Positions 49,345 through 54,169 of a stretch of 64,000 bases of DNA are shown here, piece by piece. Positions within the stretch are counted from its first letter, which is position 1. Every line of letters begins with the position of its first letter. Below the pieces are notes generated by a model that searched no databases, was not told the DNA's origin, and saw only the letters and a program-made list of their open reading frames with translations. Location: assembly GCA_964007475.1 (NCBI GenBank), contig OZ023273.1, positions 65,903,560 through 65,967,559 on the forward strand, given 5' to 3'. Made by a program: the position numbers and the translations under genes. The stretch is from Hybos culiciformis. Taxonomy: Eukaryota; Arthropoda; Insecta; Diptera; Hybotidae.

Positions 49345-49908
49345 CTACAACTACAACAACAACAACAACAGCAAAACTGTATAGTAACTGGTGGTGGTAC
49401 TTTGCAAAGAAAACAACCACCATCGTATGATTACTTCGAAGAACCAACAATATATGCACAAATAGATCATTATAAAACGACAGGCTTAGGAGTGCCACAG
49501 CCAGGATCAATATCACAATTTCCTACATGCATATCACCGGCATCAGCAACATTGCCAGGAATACCATCACATCCATCTAGTATTATAATTCAGCAATGTA
49601 ATACGTTACCACATCCGGTGAATTTGTATACACCAGGTAGTGGAAGTCATCATACTTTACCACATAATCATAGTAATAGTAATCACTATTTACAACAACA
49701 TCATTTACATAATCATACATTGCCACCACCACCTCCACCGCCATGTGGTGGAATTCCTATTAAACAACAACAAATACCATCTAGCAGTAGTGGTGGTGCA
49801 ATATCAGTTTCAGCAACAACAAATCCAGCAGCATCTGCTGCATATTCACGGGAAATTGTCACTGTTAGAACTCCACTTATGTATACACAACAAGAGAGCT
49901 GTGTTTAA
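4379..49908 (+). CDS. Sidestep-family immunoglobulin cell-surface protein (3' part of gene, 12 exons)
   Basis: Twelve exons with AG acceptors and GT donors join in consistent phase into ~872 residues ending at a TAA. Exons (start-end): 4379-4489, 9722-9922, 10043-10191, 10630-10774, 20445-20575, 26546-26705, 31450-31658, 37655-37817, 42578-42799, 44145-44429, 45503-45624, 49189-49908. Domain order is Ig2 (residues ~1-104), Ig3 (105-202), Ig4 (203-299), Ig5 (300-~400), FNIII (~400-495), TM (515-539) and a cytoplasmic tail to 872. Motifs I recognise from the Side family are GPYEEG before the first Ig cysteine, GFDGGL in FNIII, and a TVRTPL...ESCV C-terminus. Known members are type I membrane receptors for Beaten-path ligands in axon guidance and synapse choice. 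The 5' exons (signal peptide, Ig1) lie outside the window. The family call is firm, but the paralogue is not identified. No promoter is visible. Confidence 0.93.
5461..5721. mobile_element. Small non-autonomous DNA transposon, family A copy 1 (261 bp)
   Basis: Ends are inverted repeats of ~30 bp carrying TGAAACAACGTAT near each terminus, flanked by TA on both sides. A second copy at 16888-17146 matches nearly throughout, including a ~60-bp central block with AATCGAGTACGAGGAATCGA-type sequence. No coding capacity. TA target duplication would fit Tc1/mariner-type mobilisation, which is inference. Confidence 0.8.
6741..7560. mobile_element. hAT-like element remnant with internal tandem duplication
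   Basis: The left end CAGCGGTCGGGAACC and the right end, read on the other strand as CAGGAGTTGGGAACC, form imperfect hAT-type inverted repeats. Flanking 8-mers (TGTACATC and CTCTACAT) are similar but not identical. The left end and its flank are repeated at 6937-7005, so ~218 bp have been duplicated in tandem. Part of the same sequence recurs at 11540-11615. No transposase frame is visible. Confidence 0.55.
8361..8846. mobile_element. Folded inverted-repeat element (486 bp)
   Basis: The ends are related inverted repeats (TTTAGGGCGGATCGA and, from the other end, GTTAGTGTGGATCGA). Inner blocks also pair: CTGCCTCCAACTT near 8475 against AAGTTGGAGGCAG near 8707, and CCCGGG motifs near 8405 and 8795. 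So long arms fold back on each other. It is more GC-rich than its surroundings and non-coding. Superfamily not assigned. Confidence 0.6.
9722..9922 (+). CDS. Side-family exon: second half of Ig2
   Basis: A T-rich tract and AATTAG acceptor precede it, and a GTAAGT donor follows. It is read phase 1 to phase 1. The peptide opens GNPPPSVTWSMNG, the C-strand with the Ig core tryptophan. It continues to YKCEASN, the F-strand cysteine, then NVTIELY, a possible N-glycosylation site. Together with the previous exon it makes one complete Ig domain, split by a 5.2-kb intron right after the glycine of the B-C turn. Confidence 0.93.
9923..10042 (+). other. Short intron between Ig2 and Ig3 (120 bp)
   Basis: Donor GTAAGT, acceptor TTTTTAG, T-rich centre. 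It is the only short intron in the visible gene. Confidence 0.92.
10043..10191 (+). CDS. Side-family exon: first half of Ig3
   Basis: A short 120-bp intron separates this exon from the previous one. The acceptor is TTTTTAG and the donor is AAG|GTAAAT. The peptide starts with RPLEVEI, a usual Ig2-Ig3 linker in Side proteins. It then has YEIECQAIGSRPPAKISWW, with the B-strand cysteine and core tryptophan. It enters phase 1 and ends phase 0. Confidence 0.93.
10192..10629 (+). other. Intron within Ig3 (438 bp)
   Basis: Plain AT-rich sequence between donor GTAAAT and acceptor CATAG, with a CCCTCTGTTTTTTTT tract near the 3' end. Nothing else recognised. Confidence 0.9.
10630..10774 (+). CDS. Side-family exon: second half of Ig3
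   Basis: The acceptor lies behind a CCCTCTGTTTTTTTT tract and the donor is GTGAGT. The peptide contains NVTLSTLSLTPAREDNEK and then VLTCRATNELV, the F-strand cysteine of Ig3. It ends with KENSLKLNV, the G-strand. It enters phase 0 and leaves phase 1. NVT is a possible glycosylation site. The following intron is the longest in the window, at 9.7 kb. Confidence 0.93.
10958..11148 (-). pseudogene. hAT/ZMYM1-like transposase fragment
   Basis: On the minus strand one frame reads YDILFQINIGSKMLQLQTLD and then LSLDHLNAIKYSP, YRSDTEFAAFIEKAKKLA and IELEIFAGF. This matches the pattern WYDILFQINxxSKxLQ...DL...A...YR..xF...I..AK.lA..L.I...F, found in ZMYM1/TTF-type proteins derived from hAT transposases. 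The codon before YDILF, where the family has tryptophan, is TGA. Only ~62 residues remain and no catalytic residues are covered, so this is a dead fragment. Family assignment is from memory of the motif. Confidence 0.6.
13218..13505 (-). other. Unidentified 95-codon open frame in intron, minus strand
   Basis: The frame is open from a TAG at 13506-13508 to a TAA at 13218-13220. The first ATG is at 13419-13421. The middle has a hydrophobic stretch, CLFTILLGVLFLPTG, and composition is mixed rather than homopolymer-driven, which is unusual for this DNA. It could be an exon or retained piece of a membrane protein, or chance. I do not recognise the family and see no clear splice sites. Confidence 0.2.
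13850..14265. mobile_element. TTA-flanked inverted-repeat element, PIF/Harbinger-like (416 bp)
   Basis: The left end TGCCTTGTTTATAGCTA is matched from the right end by TGCCTTGTTTGTAGCTA. Both ends are flanked by TTA, the 3-bp target duplication typical of PIF/Harbinger elements. The inside is poly-A/T with no coding frame. The TGCCTT start resembles the element at 34062-34947. Confidence 0.7.
16888..17146. mobile_element. Small non-autonomous DNA transposon, family A copy 2 (259 bp)
   Basis: Near-identical to 5461-5721 in the same orientation, with the same TGAAACAACGTAT-bearing inverted ends and a few substitutions and one 2-bp deletion. The terminal bases and flanks are slightly eroded compared with copy 1. 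Non-coding. Confidence 0.78.
18983..19500. mobile_element. hAT-type non-autonomous element with perfect 8-bp target duplication (518 bp)
   Basis: Perfect 15-bp inverted ends (CAGAGCTTCGAACCG) are flanked on both sides by ATTTATAT. Terminal CAG...CTG plus an 8-bp duplication is the hAT signature. Each arm holds repeated CGGTTTCGGTT-like units. A 67-residue minus-strand frame inside is not a gene. Confidence 0.85.
20358..20398 (+). repeat. (AAT)n microsatellite
   Basis: About thirteen uninterrupted AAT units, 46 bp upstream of the Ig4 exon acceptor. Confidence 0.95.
20445..20575 (+). CDS. Side-family exon: first half of Ig4
   Basis: The acceptor is CTTCGTTTCAG and the donor is AAT|GTAAGT. The peptide includes LDLGSNLNPEDIEEGDDVYF followed by ECKVHANP and YKVVWKHN. 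The NLNPxDIxEGDDVYFEC string is, as I recall it, among the most conserved stretches of the Side family. It gives the B-strand cysteine and core tryptophan of Ig4. Phase 1 in, phase 0 out. An (AAT)n microsatellite sits just upstream of the acceptor. Confidence 0.94.
22298..22524. mobile_element. Possible inverted-repeat element (227 bp)
   Basis: ACTAAATTTAAGTATTTT at the left is matched from the right end by the same string with one extra T. Inside are repeated CAGTACCAGTA/TACTGGTACT motifs. No clear target duplication is seen, so this is a weak call. Confidence 0.4.
23405..23955. mobile_element. pogo/Tigger-like non-autonomous element (551 bp)
   Basis: The ends CAGGCATACCTCG and CGAGGTATGCCTG are perfect inverted repeats flanked by TA on both sides. 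The sub-terminal parts also pair (GCGTTA/TAACGC, AAAAGAGG repeated). The CAGGCATACCTCG terminus matches, as I recall it, the terminus of vertebrate Tigger elements of the pogo group. A 72-residue minus-strand frame inside encodes only repeats of a GNPxxx motif and is not a transposase. Confidence 0.75.
26546..26705 (+). CDS. Side-family exon: second half of Ig4
   Basis: The acceptor is CTGTACAG and the donor is GTAAGT. The peptide has RAGVIVSSGDLALQGVTRHQ and then AGNYTCTASNVEGDGDSN, a textbook E-F region with the F-strand cysteine. It closes with VELKVM. NYT is a possible glycosylation site. Phase 0 in, phase 1 out. Confidence 0.94.
26706..31449 (+). other. Intron between Ig4 and Ig5 (4.7 kb)
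   Basis: AT-rich with many A/T homopolymers. It contains one inverted-repeat element (29639-30073). No coding sequence recognised. Confidence 0.85.
29639..30073. mobile_element. Inverted-repeat element, family B copy 1 (435 bp)
   Basis: The ends CTGTGTTCAAAAGCC and, inverted, CTGTGTTCAAAAGCC bracket 435 bp. A copy in the opposite orientation lies at 56369-56800 and shares the inner blocks (for example GACGTTTGTCC/GGACAAACGTC and CATCCTTACCC/GGGTAAGGATG). Non-coding. Superfamily not assigned because the target duplication is ambiguous. Confidence 0.75.
31450..31658 (+). CDS. Side-family exon: first half of Ig5
   Basis: The acceptor is CATATTTTTCAG and the donor is AAG|GTAAAT. The peptide starts KPICRPDQKKIYGVARNEAA and then has EILCEVDAFPPPESFKWSFN, giving the B-strand cysteine and core tryptophan of Ig5. 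NNT is a possible glycosylation site. The end, SALTYTPVK, leads into the E-F turn encoded by the next exon. Phase 1 in, phase 0 out. Confidence 0.94.
33516..33844. mobile_element. hAT-type non-autonomous element, family C copy 1 (329 bp)
   Basis: Perfect 16-bp inverted ends (CAGCGGTCGGCAAACT) are flanked by a perfect 8-bp duplication, CAATACAG. A relative in opposite orientation is at 50223-50575. Non-coding. The perfect duplication suggests a fairly recent insertion. Confidence 0.9.
34062..34947. mobile_element. TTA-flanked PIF/Harbinger-like element interrupted by another element
   Basis: The ends TGCCTTTGACAAAC and, inverted, TGCCTTGGACACAC are flanked by TTA on both sides. The sub-terminal zone repeats AACATGTTCTTG on both arms. 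The 404-bp element at 34364-34767 sits inside it. Without that the element is ~482 bp. No transposase frame. Confidence 0.7.
34364..34767. mobile_element. Nested inverted-repeat element (404 bp)
   Basis: The left arm begins TGCGTTTCCATGCAGAG and the right arm is its exact inverse, extending over at least 33 bp through GTTGAAACAGAGTTGAG. Inner CTCAACTC/GAGTTGAG motifs recur. The target duplication is not clear, so superfamily is open. It lies within the TTA-flanked element. Confidence 0.75.
36980..37210. other. Less AT-rich island of unknown origin
   Basis: This ~230-bp stretch has clearly more G and C than its surroundings (for example AGAGGGACACGCG and GAGCGCGTAGCC). A short forward frame, MPERDIKSQSRNNRSITEG and on, ends in TAG after 27 codons. 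No family recognised. A decayed mobile element or processed fragment is possible. Confidence 0.3.
37655..37817 (+). CDS. Side-family exon: end of Ig5 and start of FNIII
   Basis: The peptide begins EMDFGTIMCWADNVVGQQ, with the F-strand cysteine of Ig5. It continues to EPCVFHLIAAGKPDQP, the Ig5-FNIII linker, and then INCTLANQTSDSLEVYCIEG, the first FNIII strands. NCT and NQT are possible glycosylation sites. The donor is GTTAGC, weaker than the others in the gene but still GT, and the reading frame carries on correctly into the next exon. Just after the exon lies a long (AT)n run. Confidence 0.92.
37818..42577 (+). other. Intron in FNIII region (4.8 kb)
   Basis: Begins with a weak GTTAGC donor and a long (AT)n run. 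A CAGCGGTCGG motif near 38840 resembles a hAT end but has no partner. The rest is AT-rich without recognised features. Confidence 0.85.
37844..37900 (+). repeat. (AT)n microsatellite
   Basis: About 28 uninterrupted AT units, 26 bp downstream of the Ig5/FNIII exon donor. Confidence 0.95.
42578..42799 (+). CDS. Side-family exon: fibronectin type III domain
   Basis: The acceptor is ATATATATAG and the donor is GTAAAT. The first residues complete the GFDGGL motif, followed by QWFLIEIFDQLTG, NITSKYPILGVNGLDADK and a strand with the usual FNIII pattern (KIFVYSVNIRGRSDAV). It ends LEGRTLREAVKQT just before the membrane-proximal exon. The family normally has an aromatic-rich FNIII here, and the length (74 residues) fits. 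Phase 1 in and out. Confidence 0.93.
42800..44144 (+). other. Intron between FNIII and TM exons (1.3 kb)
   Basis: AT-rich, donor GTAAAT, acceptor GCCCACAG behind a long T tract. Nothing else recognised. Confidence 0.88.
44145..44429 (+). CDS. Side-family exon: transmembrane helix and proximal cytoplasmic tail
   Basis: The acceptor is TTTTGCCCACAG and the donor is GTAAGT. After a short extracellular stalk, residues ~515-539 (ILSIGIFVGILVAIICIGIG and on through AAI) form a clear transmembrane helix. It is followed by a positive stop-transfer stretch, KIRTHKHQQK. The proximal tail ends EEMYDEKNPDVVPYNE, a motif I associate with Side-family tails. The orientation is type I, with Ig domains outside. 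Phase 1 in and out. Confidence 0.94.
44430..45502 (+). other. Intron after TM exon (1.1 kb)
   Basis: Contains a ~260-bp hairpin-forming inverted repeat (44531-44790). Otherwise AT-rich. Confidence 0.88.
44531..44790. repeat. Inverted repeat with ~115-bp arms (foldback or small transposon)
   Basis: TATAAGGAAGAGTA at the left pairs with TACTCTTCCTTATA-like sequence at the right. Closer in, ACCGTATTTGCCTATTTGAA pairs with its inverse across a ~50-bp A/T-rich loop. Arms of ~115 bp separated by a short loop would form a long intronic hairpin in the RNA. No target duplication was identified. Confidence 0.75.
45503..45624 (+). CDS. Side-family exon: cytoplasmic tail, LDSEFKLKSANQTPSG segment
   Basis: A strong pyrimidine tract and TTTCAG precede it, and the donor is GTAACT. 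The peptide reads LDSEFKLKSANQTPSGNLSQ, then ITEPEVSTNIADERVTYQCN and a final K. It is polar, has no domain, and is joined in frame at both ends (phase 1 in, phase 0 out). The NPDVVPYNE-LDSEFKL junction across the previous intron looks like a conserved tail motif of this family, which supports the exon. The short peptide makes it slightly less certain than the Ig exons. Confidence 0.88.
46046..46127 (+). repeat. Tandem repeats with AGACAGGGGAATGACAA unit (about 4 copies)
   Basis: Four units of ~21 bp built on GACAGGGGAATGAC, one degenerate (GACAGAAGAATGAG). They are the inverse of the block at 46262-46387. Confidence 0.85.
46262..46387 (+). repeat. 21-bp tandem repeat, six copies
   Basis: Six consecutive 21-bp units on CATGTCATTCCCCTGTCATAG, with few differences. 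Because 21 is a multiple of three the array reads through as repeated MSFPCHS, which is a by-product and not a gene. CATTCCCCTGTC is the inverse of the motif in the block at 46046-46127, so the two blocks form an inverted pair. Confidence 0.92.
46867..48231. mobile_element. Foldback-like element built from 40-bp palindromes
   Basis: The outer ends are inverted copies of ATAACCGCGAATGTCATAAC (27 matching bp). Inside are at least 13 copies of a 40-bp palindrome whose half is TTTCGCGGTTATAACAAAAA, twelve in the left part and one at the right, often ~62 bp apart. The spacers are themselves variants, in either orientation, of one CACAAAAATCGAATTT-like string. A GC-rich block of ~350 bp (47748-48095) interrupts the array near its right end. 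Six-frame reading gives repeated RGYNKNFCYNRE on both strands, which is an artefact. The closest known form is a Foldback (FB) element; superfamily not assigned. Confidence 0.75.
47748..48095. repeat. GC-rich duplicated long hairpin
   Basis: Two tandem copies (~47748-47930 and ~47928-48095) of a near-perfect inverted repeat. The arms read GGCAGCAGGGCGGCGGGCGG inward to GGGATTTGCGGC and back. The outer flanks AAGACCTCGATAAAAAAATG and, inverted, the same string bracket the pair. The block is mostly G and C in a genome that is otherwise mostly A and T. Open frames across it (poly-P/A/R) occur on both strands and are artefacts. Confidence 0.85.
49189..49908 (+). CDS. Side-family terminal exon: poly-Q cytoplasmic tail ending in PDZ ligand
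   Basis: The acceptor (TTTTTCTCACCTACCAATAG-like; AG at 49187-49188) opens a 239-residue frame ending at TAA. Near the start is ELHYAELSMP, whose YAEL fits a YXXΦ-type motif. An alanine-rich stretch follows, then 25 codons of almost pure glutamine interrupted by two leucines (49300-49374, mostly CAA). After that come SYDYFEEPTIYAQIDHYK, a His-rich stretch and a PPPPPP run. The C-terminus is REIVTVRTPL...QQESCV; S at -2 and V at 0 fit a class I PDZ ligand. Read in the other two forward frames, the CAA run gives Asn or Thr homopolymers. Those are shadows. Confidence 0.93.
49300..49374 (+). repeat. CAA/CAG trinucleotide repeat encoding poly-Q
   Basis: Twenty-five in-frame codons, nearly all CAA with a few CAG and two CTA (Leu). 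It lies inside the last Side-family exon. Length variation between individuals would be expected, since the CAA run is almost uninterrupted. Confidence 0.95.
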
Positions 49909-50222
49909 TTTTTGTTTTAATATTTTTTTATTTGGTTTTTTCAATTTTACTTTTTTTTAACTGAAATTAAAAAATTTAACCATTCCAAAATAATCAAGTA
50001 TTGTTTAAAAAAAATCCGAAGCACCATTAATTGTAATAATGCTGTAAATTTTAGTTAACGAGGAATGATTTAAGAAAATATACAAAAACCTCAAGTGATG
50101 CGATAATTATTAAAAAAAAATCGGATTATTTGAATGCTCAATTCATTGACTTTTCATAACTTATAAAATTTTTTCATCACTATTGTACAAAAATATTAAT
50201 CAGAGTTAATAATATTCTAAAT
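49909..50222 (+). other. 3' UTR start, no clear poly(A) signal
   Basis: AT-rich sequence follows the stop codon with no further open frame. I see ATTAAA variants near 49966 and 50107. The first canonical AATAAA hexamers (50317, ~50433) lie inside the adjacent hAT-like element. The true transcript end cannot be placed from sequence alone. Confidence 0.4.
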
Positions 50223-50575
50223 CAGCGTTCAGCAAACTATGACCCTTTGGTCACGCGGTGACTCAAAGCATCATTTTATGTTACCCGCTTCGAAATTGTA
50301 ATGTAGTTTCCAAATCAATAAATACAATTTTTTGTTTACAACAATTGCATATAAAATTTCTTTGCTTACAACAATTGCATATAAAATTTAAAGTTTTTCC
50401 AGCAATTGTTTTTGTAAGTCCTAGTTTGCTATGGATAATAAATGAACTAACTTTTGAATTAACTTTTTTTTTTTAAATTGCTTTCATATAAAATTTCCAC
50501 TGACTTACTAAAAGTTTAATAAAATCTTATCTTAGACGAATTTTACCCACGACCAAAAAAGTTTTCCGACCGTTG
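50223..50575. mobile_element. hAT-type non-autonomous element, family C copy 2 (353 bp)
   Basis: The ends CAGCGTTCAGCAAACT and, inverted, CAACGGTCGGAAAACT are flanked by TTCTAAAT and TTCTAAAC (7 of 8 match). It is related to 33516-33844 in opposite orientation, sharing GTGACCC, ATCATTT, GTTACCCGCTTCGAA and ACAACAATTGCATATAAAAT-type blocks. It is older than copy 1 by its mismatches. It holds the first AATAAA hexamers after the Side-family stop codon. Confidence 0.85.
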
Positions 50576-53474
50576 TTCTAAACATTTCATACTTCTAGGG
50601 TCAACAATAAACTTACAACTTTACTTCAAAGTTATCAGTTTCAAGTAAGTGTTACATAAAAATGTTGTTTTCAGGTACAATAATTTTTACATATCTTTCG
50701 GAATTTGATTATAAAAATTTTTCAAAAAATATTATTCATTCAAAATTTTATACTAAATAAATCTGGAATGGCCGAATTTTTTATTTCAGATGCAAAAAAT
50801 ATTGTAATAAAATGGAAACAAAAAAAAACAAGGATTTTCATAAATACAATAAAGATAAATTGCAAAAAAGATAGCAAGCACAAAAAAGAGCCATTCATGA
50901 TAAAAACTGGATTTTTTTTTAATATTCAATTTATTTATGGGATTAATTTTTTTTTTTTGTTTTTTTTTTATTATTTAAATTTAGATACTCTGTTTGAAAA
51001 AAAAAGAAAGAAAAAAGAATTAATAATGCATTCAGATTTTCTCACTTTGTAAAAAGGGAAATAATTTAACCACGAAATCTGAAATCAGTTTCACTCAGAT
51101 AAAAGAACTTAATAATAAAAAATTAAATAACACAAGTGATATAGTTTCAAGTTAAATTTTCTATATTATTGCCTATAGTAAATATAAATACATTCCACAT
51201 TAGATTTTCAAGCAAACCTGGTTTTATCAAGCCACAATCAATTCAATTAATTATTTAAATGAAAAAAAAATATGTAATTCAAATTATAAACAAAATTATA
51301 AACAACGTCTATTTTCTTTAATACTTTTCAACATTTAATAATATTTTGAAAATCATTTGAAAGTGAACCCATAATGTTTTTAGTTCTTTTTATTAAAAGA
51401 AAAATAAAGGCGGCAAATTATTTCGTTTCACAGAAAAAGTTTTGACTCTGCACTGGTGAACGAGCCTGACTAAATGCTGAATTAATTTTTTTAAACATAT
51501 TACTATTTCAAAAACATTAATTTTGGAATATGAATAAAACATTTTCAGATTTTTTAAAGCACATTATTTTTCAATAATTTTTCTCATGTTTTAATAAATA
51601 AATAAAATATTCAGATTTTTTAAATTATTTTATTTAAATATCTTTTATCAACAATATATTATTTTTTAACTATTTAATTTGAAAGTCATTATCATTAGTG
51701 ATATTAATGATTTGAATGTCATGTTAATGCTTAGTAATTGAAATTGATAGTCGCGGCTGATAGTTAGTTCAAGATTATTTTAATTTTACATAACTAGTTT
51801 TAGTGCTTTGAAAAACAAAGTTATTTGTAGTATTCCCATTTATATTTAATACCAAAATTAATAAACGATTTTTGCGGCGCAGGGTTGAAAACATTCTTTT
51901 TTTTTAATTTATTTTTTTTAAATATGAGTAAGTCAAGTCTGATAAACTATAATATTATAATAAAAGCATATTATTAAAGCAAAAAAAAACATAATTTACA
52001 CATTATGTTGTTTATGAGTGCCCATAAAAAAATCCATTTTTCTGATAACATGAATATACTATCTTTTTATTTATTTTTTATTTTTAATATTATTATAATA
52101 GCAATTTAATAAAAATTAATTTTTAATTTATATTTTATGTAAAAGAAATATATTATGTAATTTTTTTTTTTAAAAACAAAATAAAAATGAGACTTTAGGA
52201 CATAAAAAATAGTATAGCTAAAATTAAATAAAAAAAAAAAAATAATTATACAAAATATAAATTTTTAAAACATATTTTTTTATTTCACTAAAAAATCCAT
52301 AATAATGTAAATAAATTGAAAATGATTTAAGCATATATTTAAAAAAAAAATGTAAATTTTAATTAATTGTAAATAAAAAATTTATATATAATATTTAGGT
52401 ATATATATAATAAGAAAAACAATATGATAAACGAAAATTTAATTATATTAAATTTTTTTTTTTATATAAGATACTATATAGTTATAATTACATTATATAT
52501 TAGATATTAATTAAAATCAAATATTTATCAAAAGCAAAAAAAAAATAATTTTTTTTTGTATAAAAGAATAAATTAGGTAGAATAAATTAAATTAAATTAA
52601 TTATTTTAATAAATGAATTATTTCATTATATTTCAAATAATTTGAATTAAATCAATAATATTTATTATTATTATTATTATTATTAAATGCATTTTCTTTT
52701 TCTTTATACATTGTTTGTGTATATATTATAAGTATGTTTGTAATTAATGAGCTAATTAAAATTTAATTGTTTTCTTCAAAAACATTACCCCTTAACTTAT
52801 TATAATCAAATTCTGTAAATTTGTTACATGTAAATACAATTGTGAAGCCACTTATTATGCAGGTTTATACTAATTTGTGGAATCGTATTTTTCTTGAAAT
52901 TGTGAAACCATATATACAACAACACTCCTTTTTATTCCTTCTTCCTATTATTCAAAATTTCATCAGAATTTAATTAATACAATATAAATAAATTATTTCT
53001 CCATAAAATTAATGTAACTAATGATTTTTTTTTTTCATTAATATATCCAATAATTGATTTTGAAACTTGTTATTTGAAATATTTTGCAAATATTCTACAA
53101 TGAAATCTTATATATAAATATTGTTAAAAGAAAATTAAATAATTTTAGTTGTTTTTACTAAATCTAAAATATATTCATATATAATAAAATATATATTTAA
53201 AATATTTGAATTTTTATCTAAAGAAAATTTTTGTCAATTATTTTTGTTATATTGTAATATTAAATATCTATTTTTATTTGTTTAAGCTCTCATCGGAAAA
53301 AATTATAATTTACAAATACTGATTTTTTTTTTAATGTAAATTTCAAATATTTGTTGGTTTAAAGACTACGTATAAGTAATAAAAATGTTTTAATGTTACG
53401 AACTCACGTTTGTTACGATTTATGTTTTATTATTAACTTTTTATATCATTATAACAATGTTTGCTATTAAGCTA
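50576..53474. other. AT-rich non-coding sequence downstream of the gene
   Basis: No exon, RNA gene or repeat recognised apart from A/T homopolymers and a short (TTA)n near 52664. The 115-residue forward frame at 50705-51052 is Lys/Phe/Ile-rich, as expected by chance here. Confidence 0.6.
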
Positions 53475-54169
53475 CGAGCCCTGCATCATAAGACCTCGTA
53501 CGGGTTTTTTTTTTTTGAGTTTGTTCTACTTTTTTTCAGTTTTCTCCAGTTTTGTATTTTTTTCGTTTAAACCAACCTTTTTTAGGAGTTTTTGGTCTTT
53601 ATAAAAAAAAAATTTTTTTAAGTTAAATTTTGAGAAAAAAATTATTTTCCAAAAGTCTACTTTTTCAACTTTTTTTAAGGGCATCGCAGAAATTTTCGAA
53701 AGATGCATTTTGAAGGGCATTTGGGAGTAGTTAATTTTAGCTTTTTGGGTTTTGTCGATAAAATAAAGGAGAGAGTCAAAAAACGCCTTTGAAAATCCAA
53801 AAAACAGGTCAAAAACGCGAAAAATAGCAATTTTGGCCTGTTTTTTGGAATTTCAAAGGCGTTTTTTGGCTCTCTCCTTTATTTTATCGCCAAAACCTAA
53901 AAAGCTAAAATTAACTACTCCCAAATGCCCTTCAAAATGCATCTTTCGAAAATTTCTGCGATGCCCACAAAAAAAGTTGAAAAAGTAGACTTTTGGAAAA
54001 TAATTTTTTTCTCAAAATTTAACTTAAAAAAATTTTTTTTTTATAAAGACCAAAAACTCCTAAAAAAGGTTGGTTTAAACGAAAAAAATACAAAACTGGA
54101 GAAAACTGAAAAAAAGTAGAACAAACTCAAAAAAAAAAACCCGTACGAGGTCTTATGATGCAGGGCTCG
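53475..54169. mobile_element. Near-perfect foldback element (695 bp)
   Basis: Two arms of ~335 bp are almost exact inverses, with a central loop of only ~20 bp. The outer end reads CGAGCCCTGCATCATAAGAC and both sides are flanked by TA. The same 64-residue frame is therefore present on both strands (53526-53720 and 53925-54119), differing at one residue. It is the arm sequence read twice, not a gene pair. The end shares TAAGACCTCG with the GC-rich core at 47748-48095. Confidence 0.85.

Noticed and set aside
49223..49516. Long minus-strand frame with poly-Val
   Set aside because: Antisense shadow of the CAA/CAG poly-Q exon.
53526..54119. Two nearly identical 64-residue frames on opposite strands
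   Set aside because: They are the two arms of one foldback. The peptide is Lys/Phe-rich and matches no family I know.
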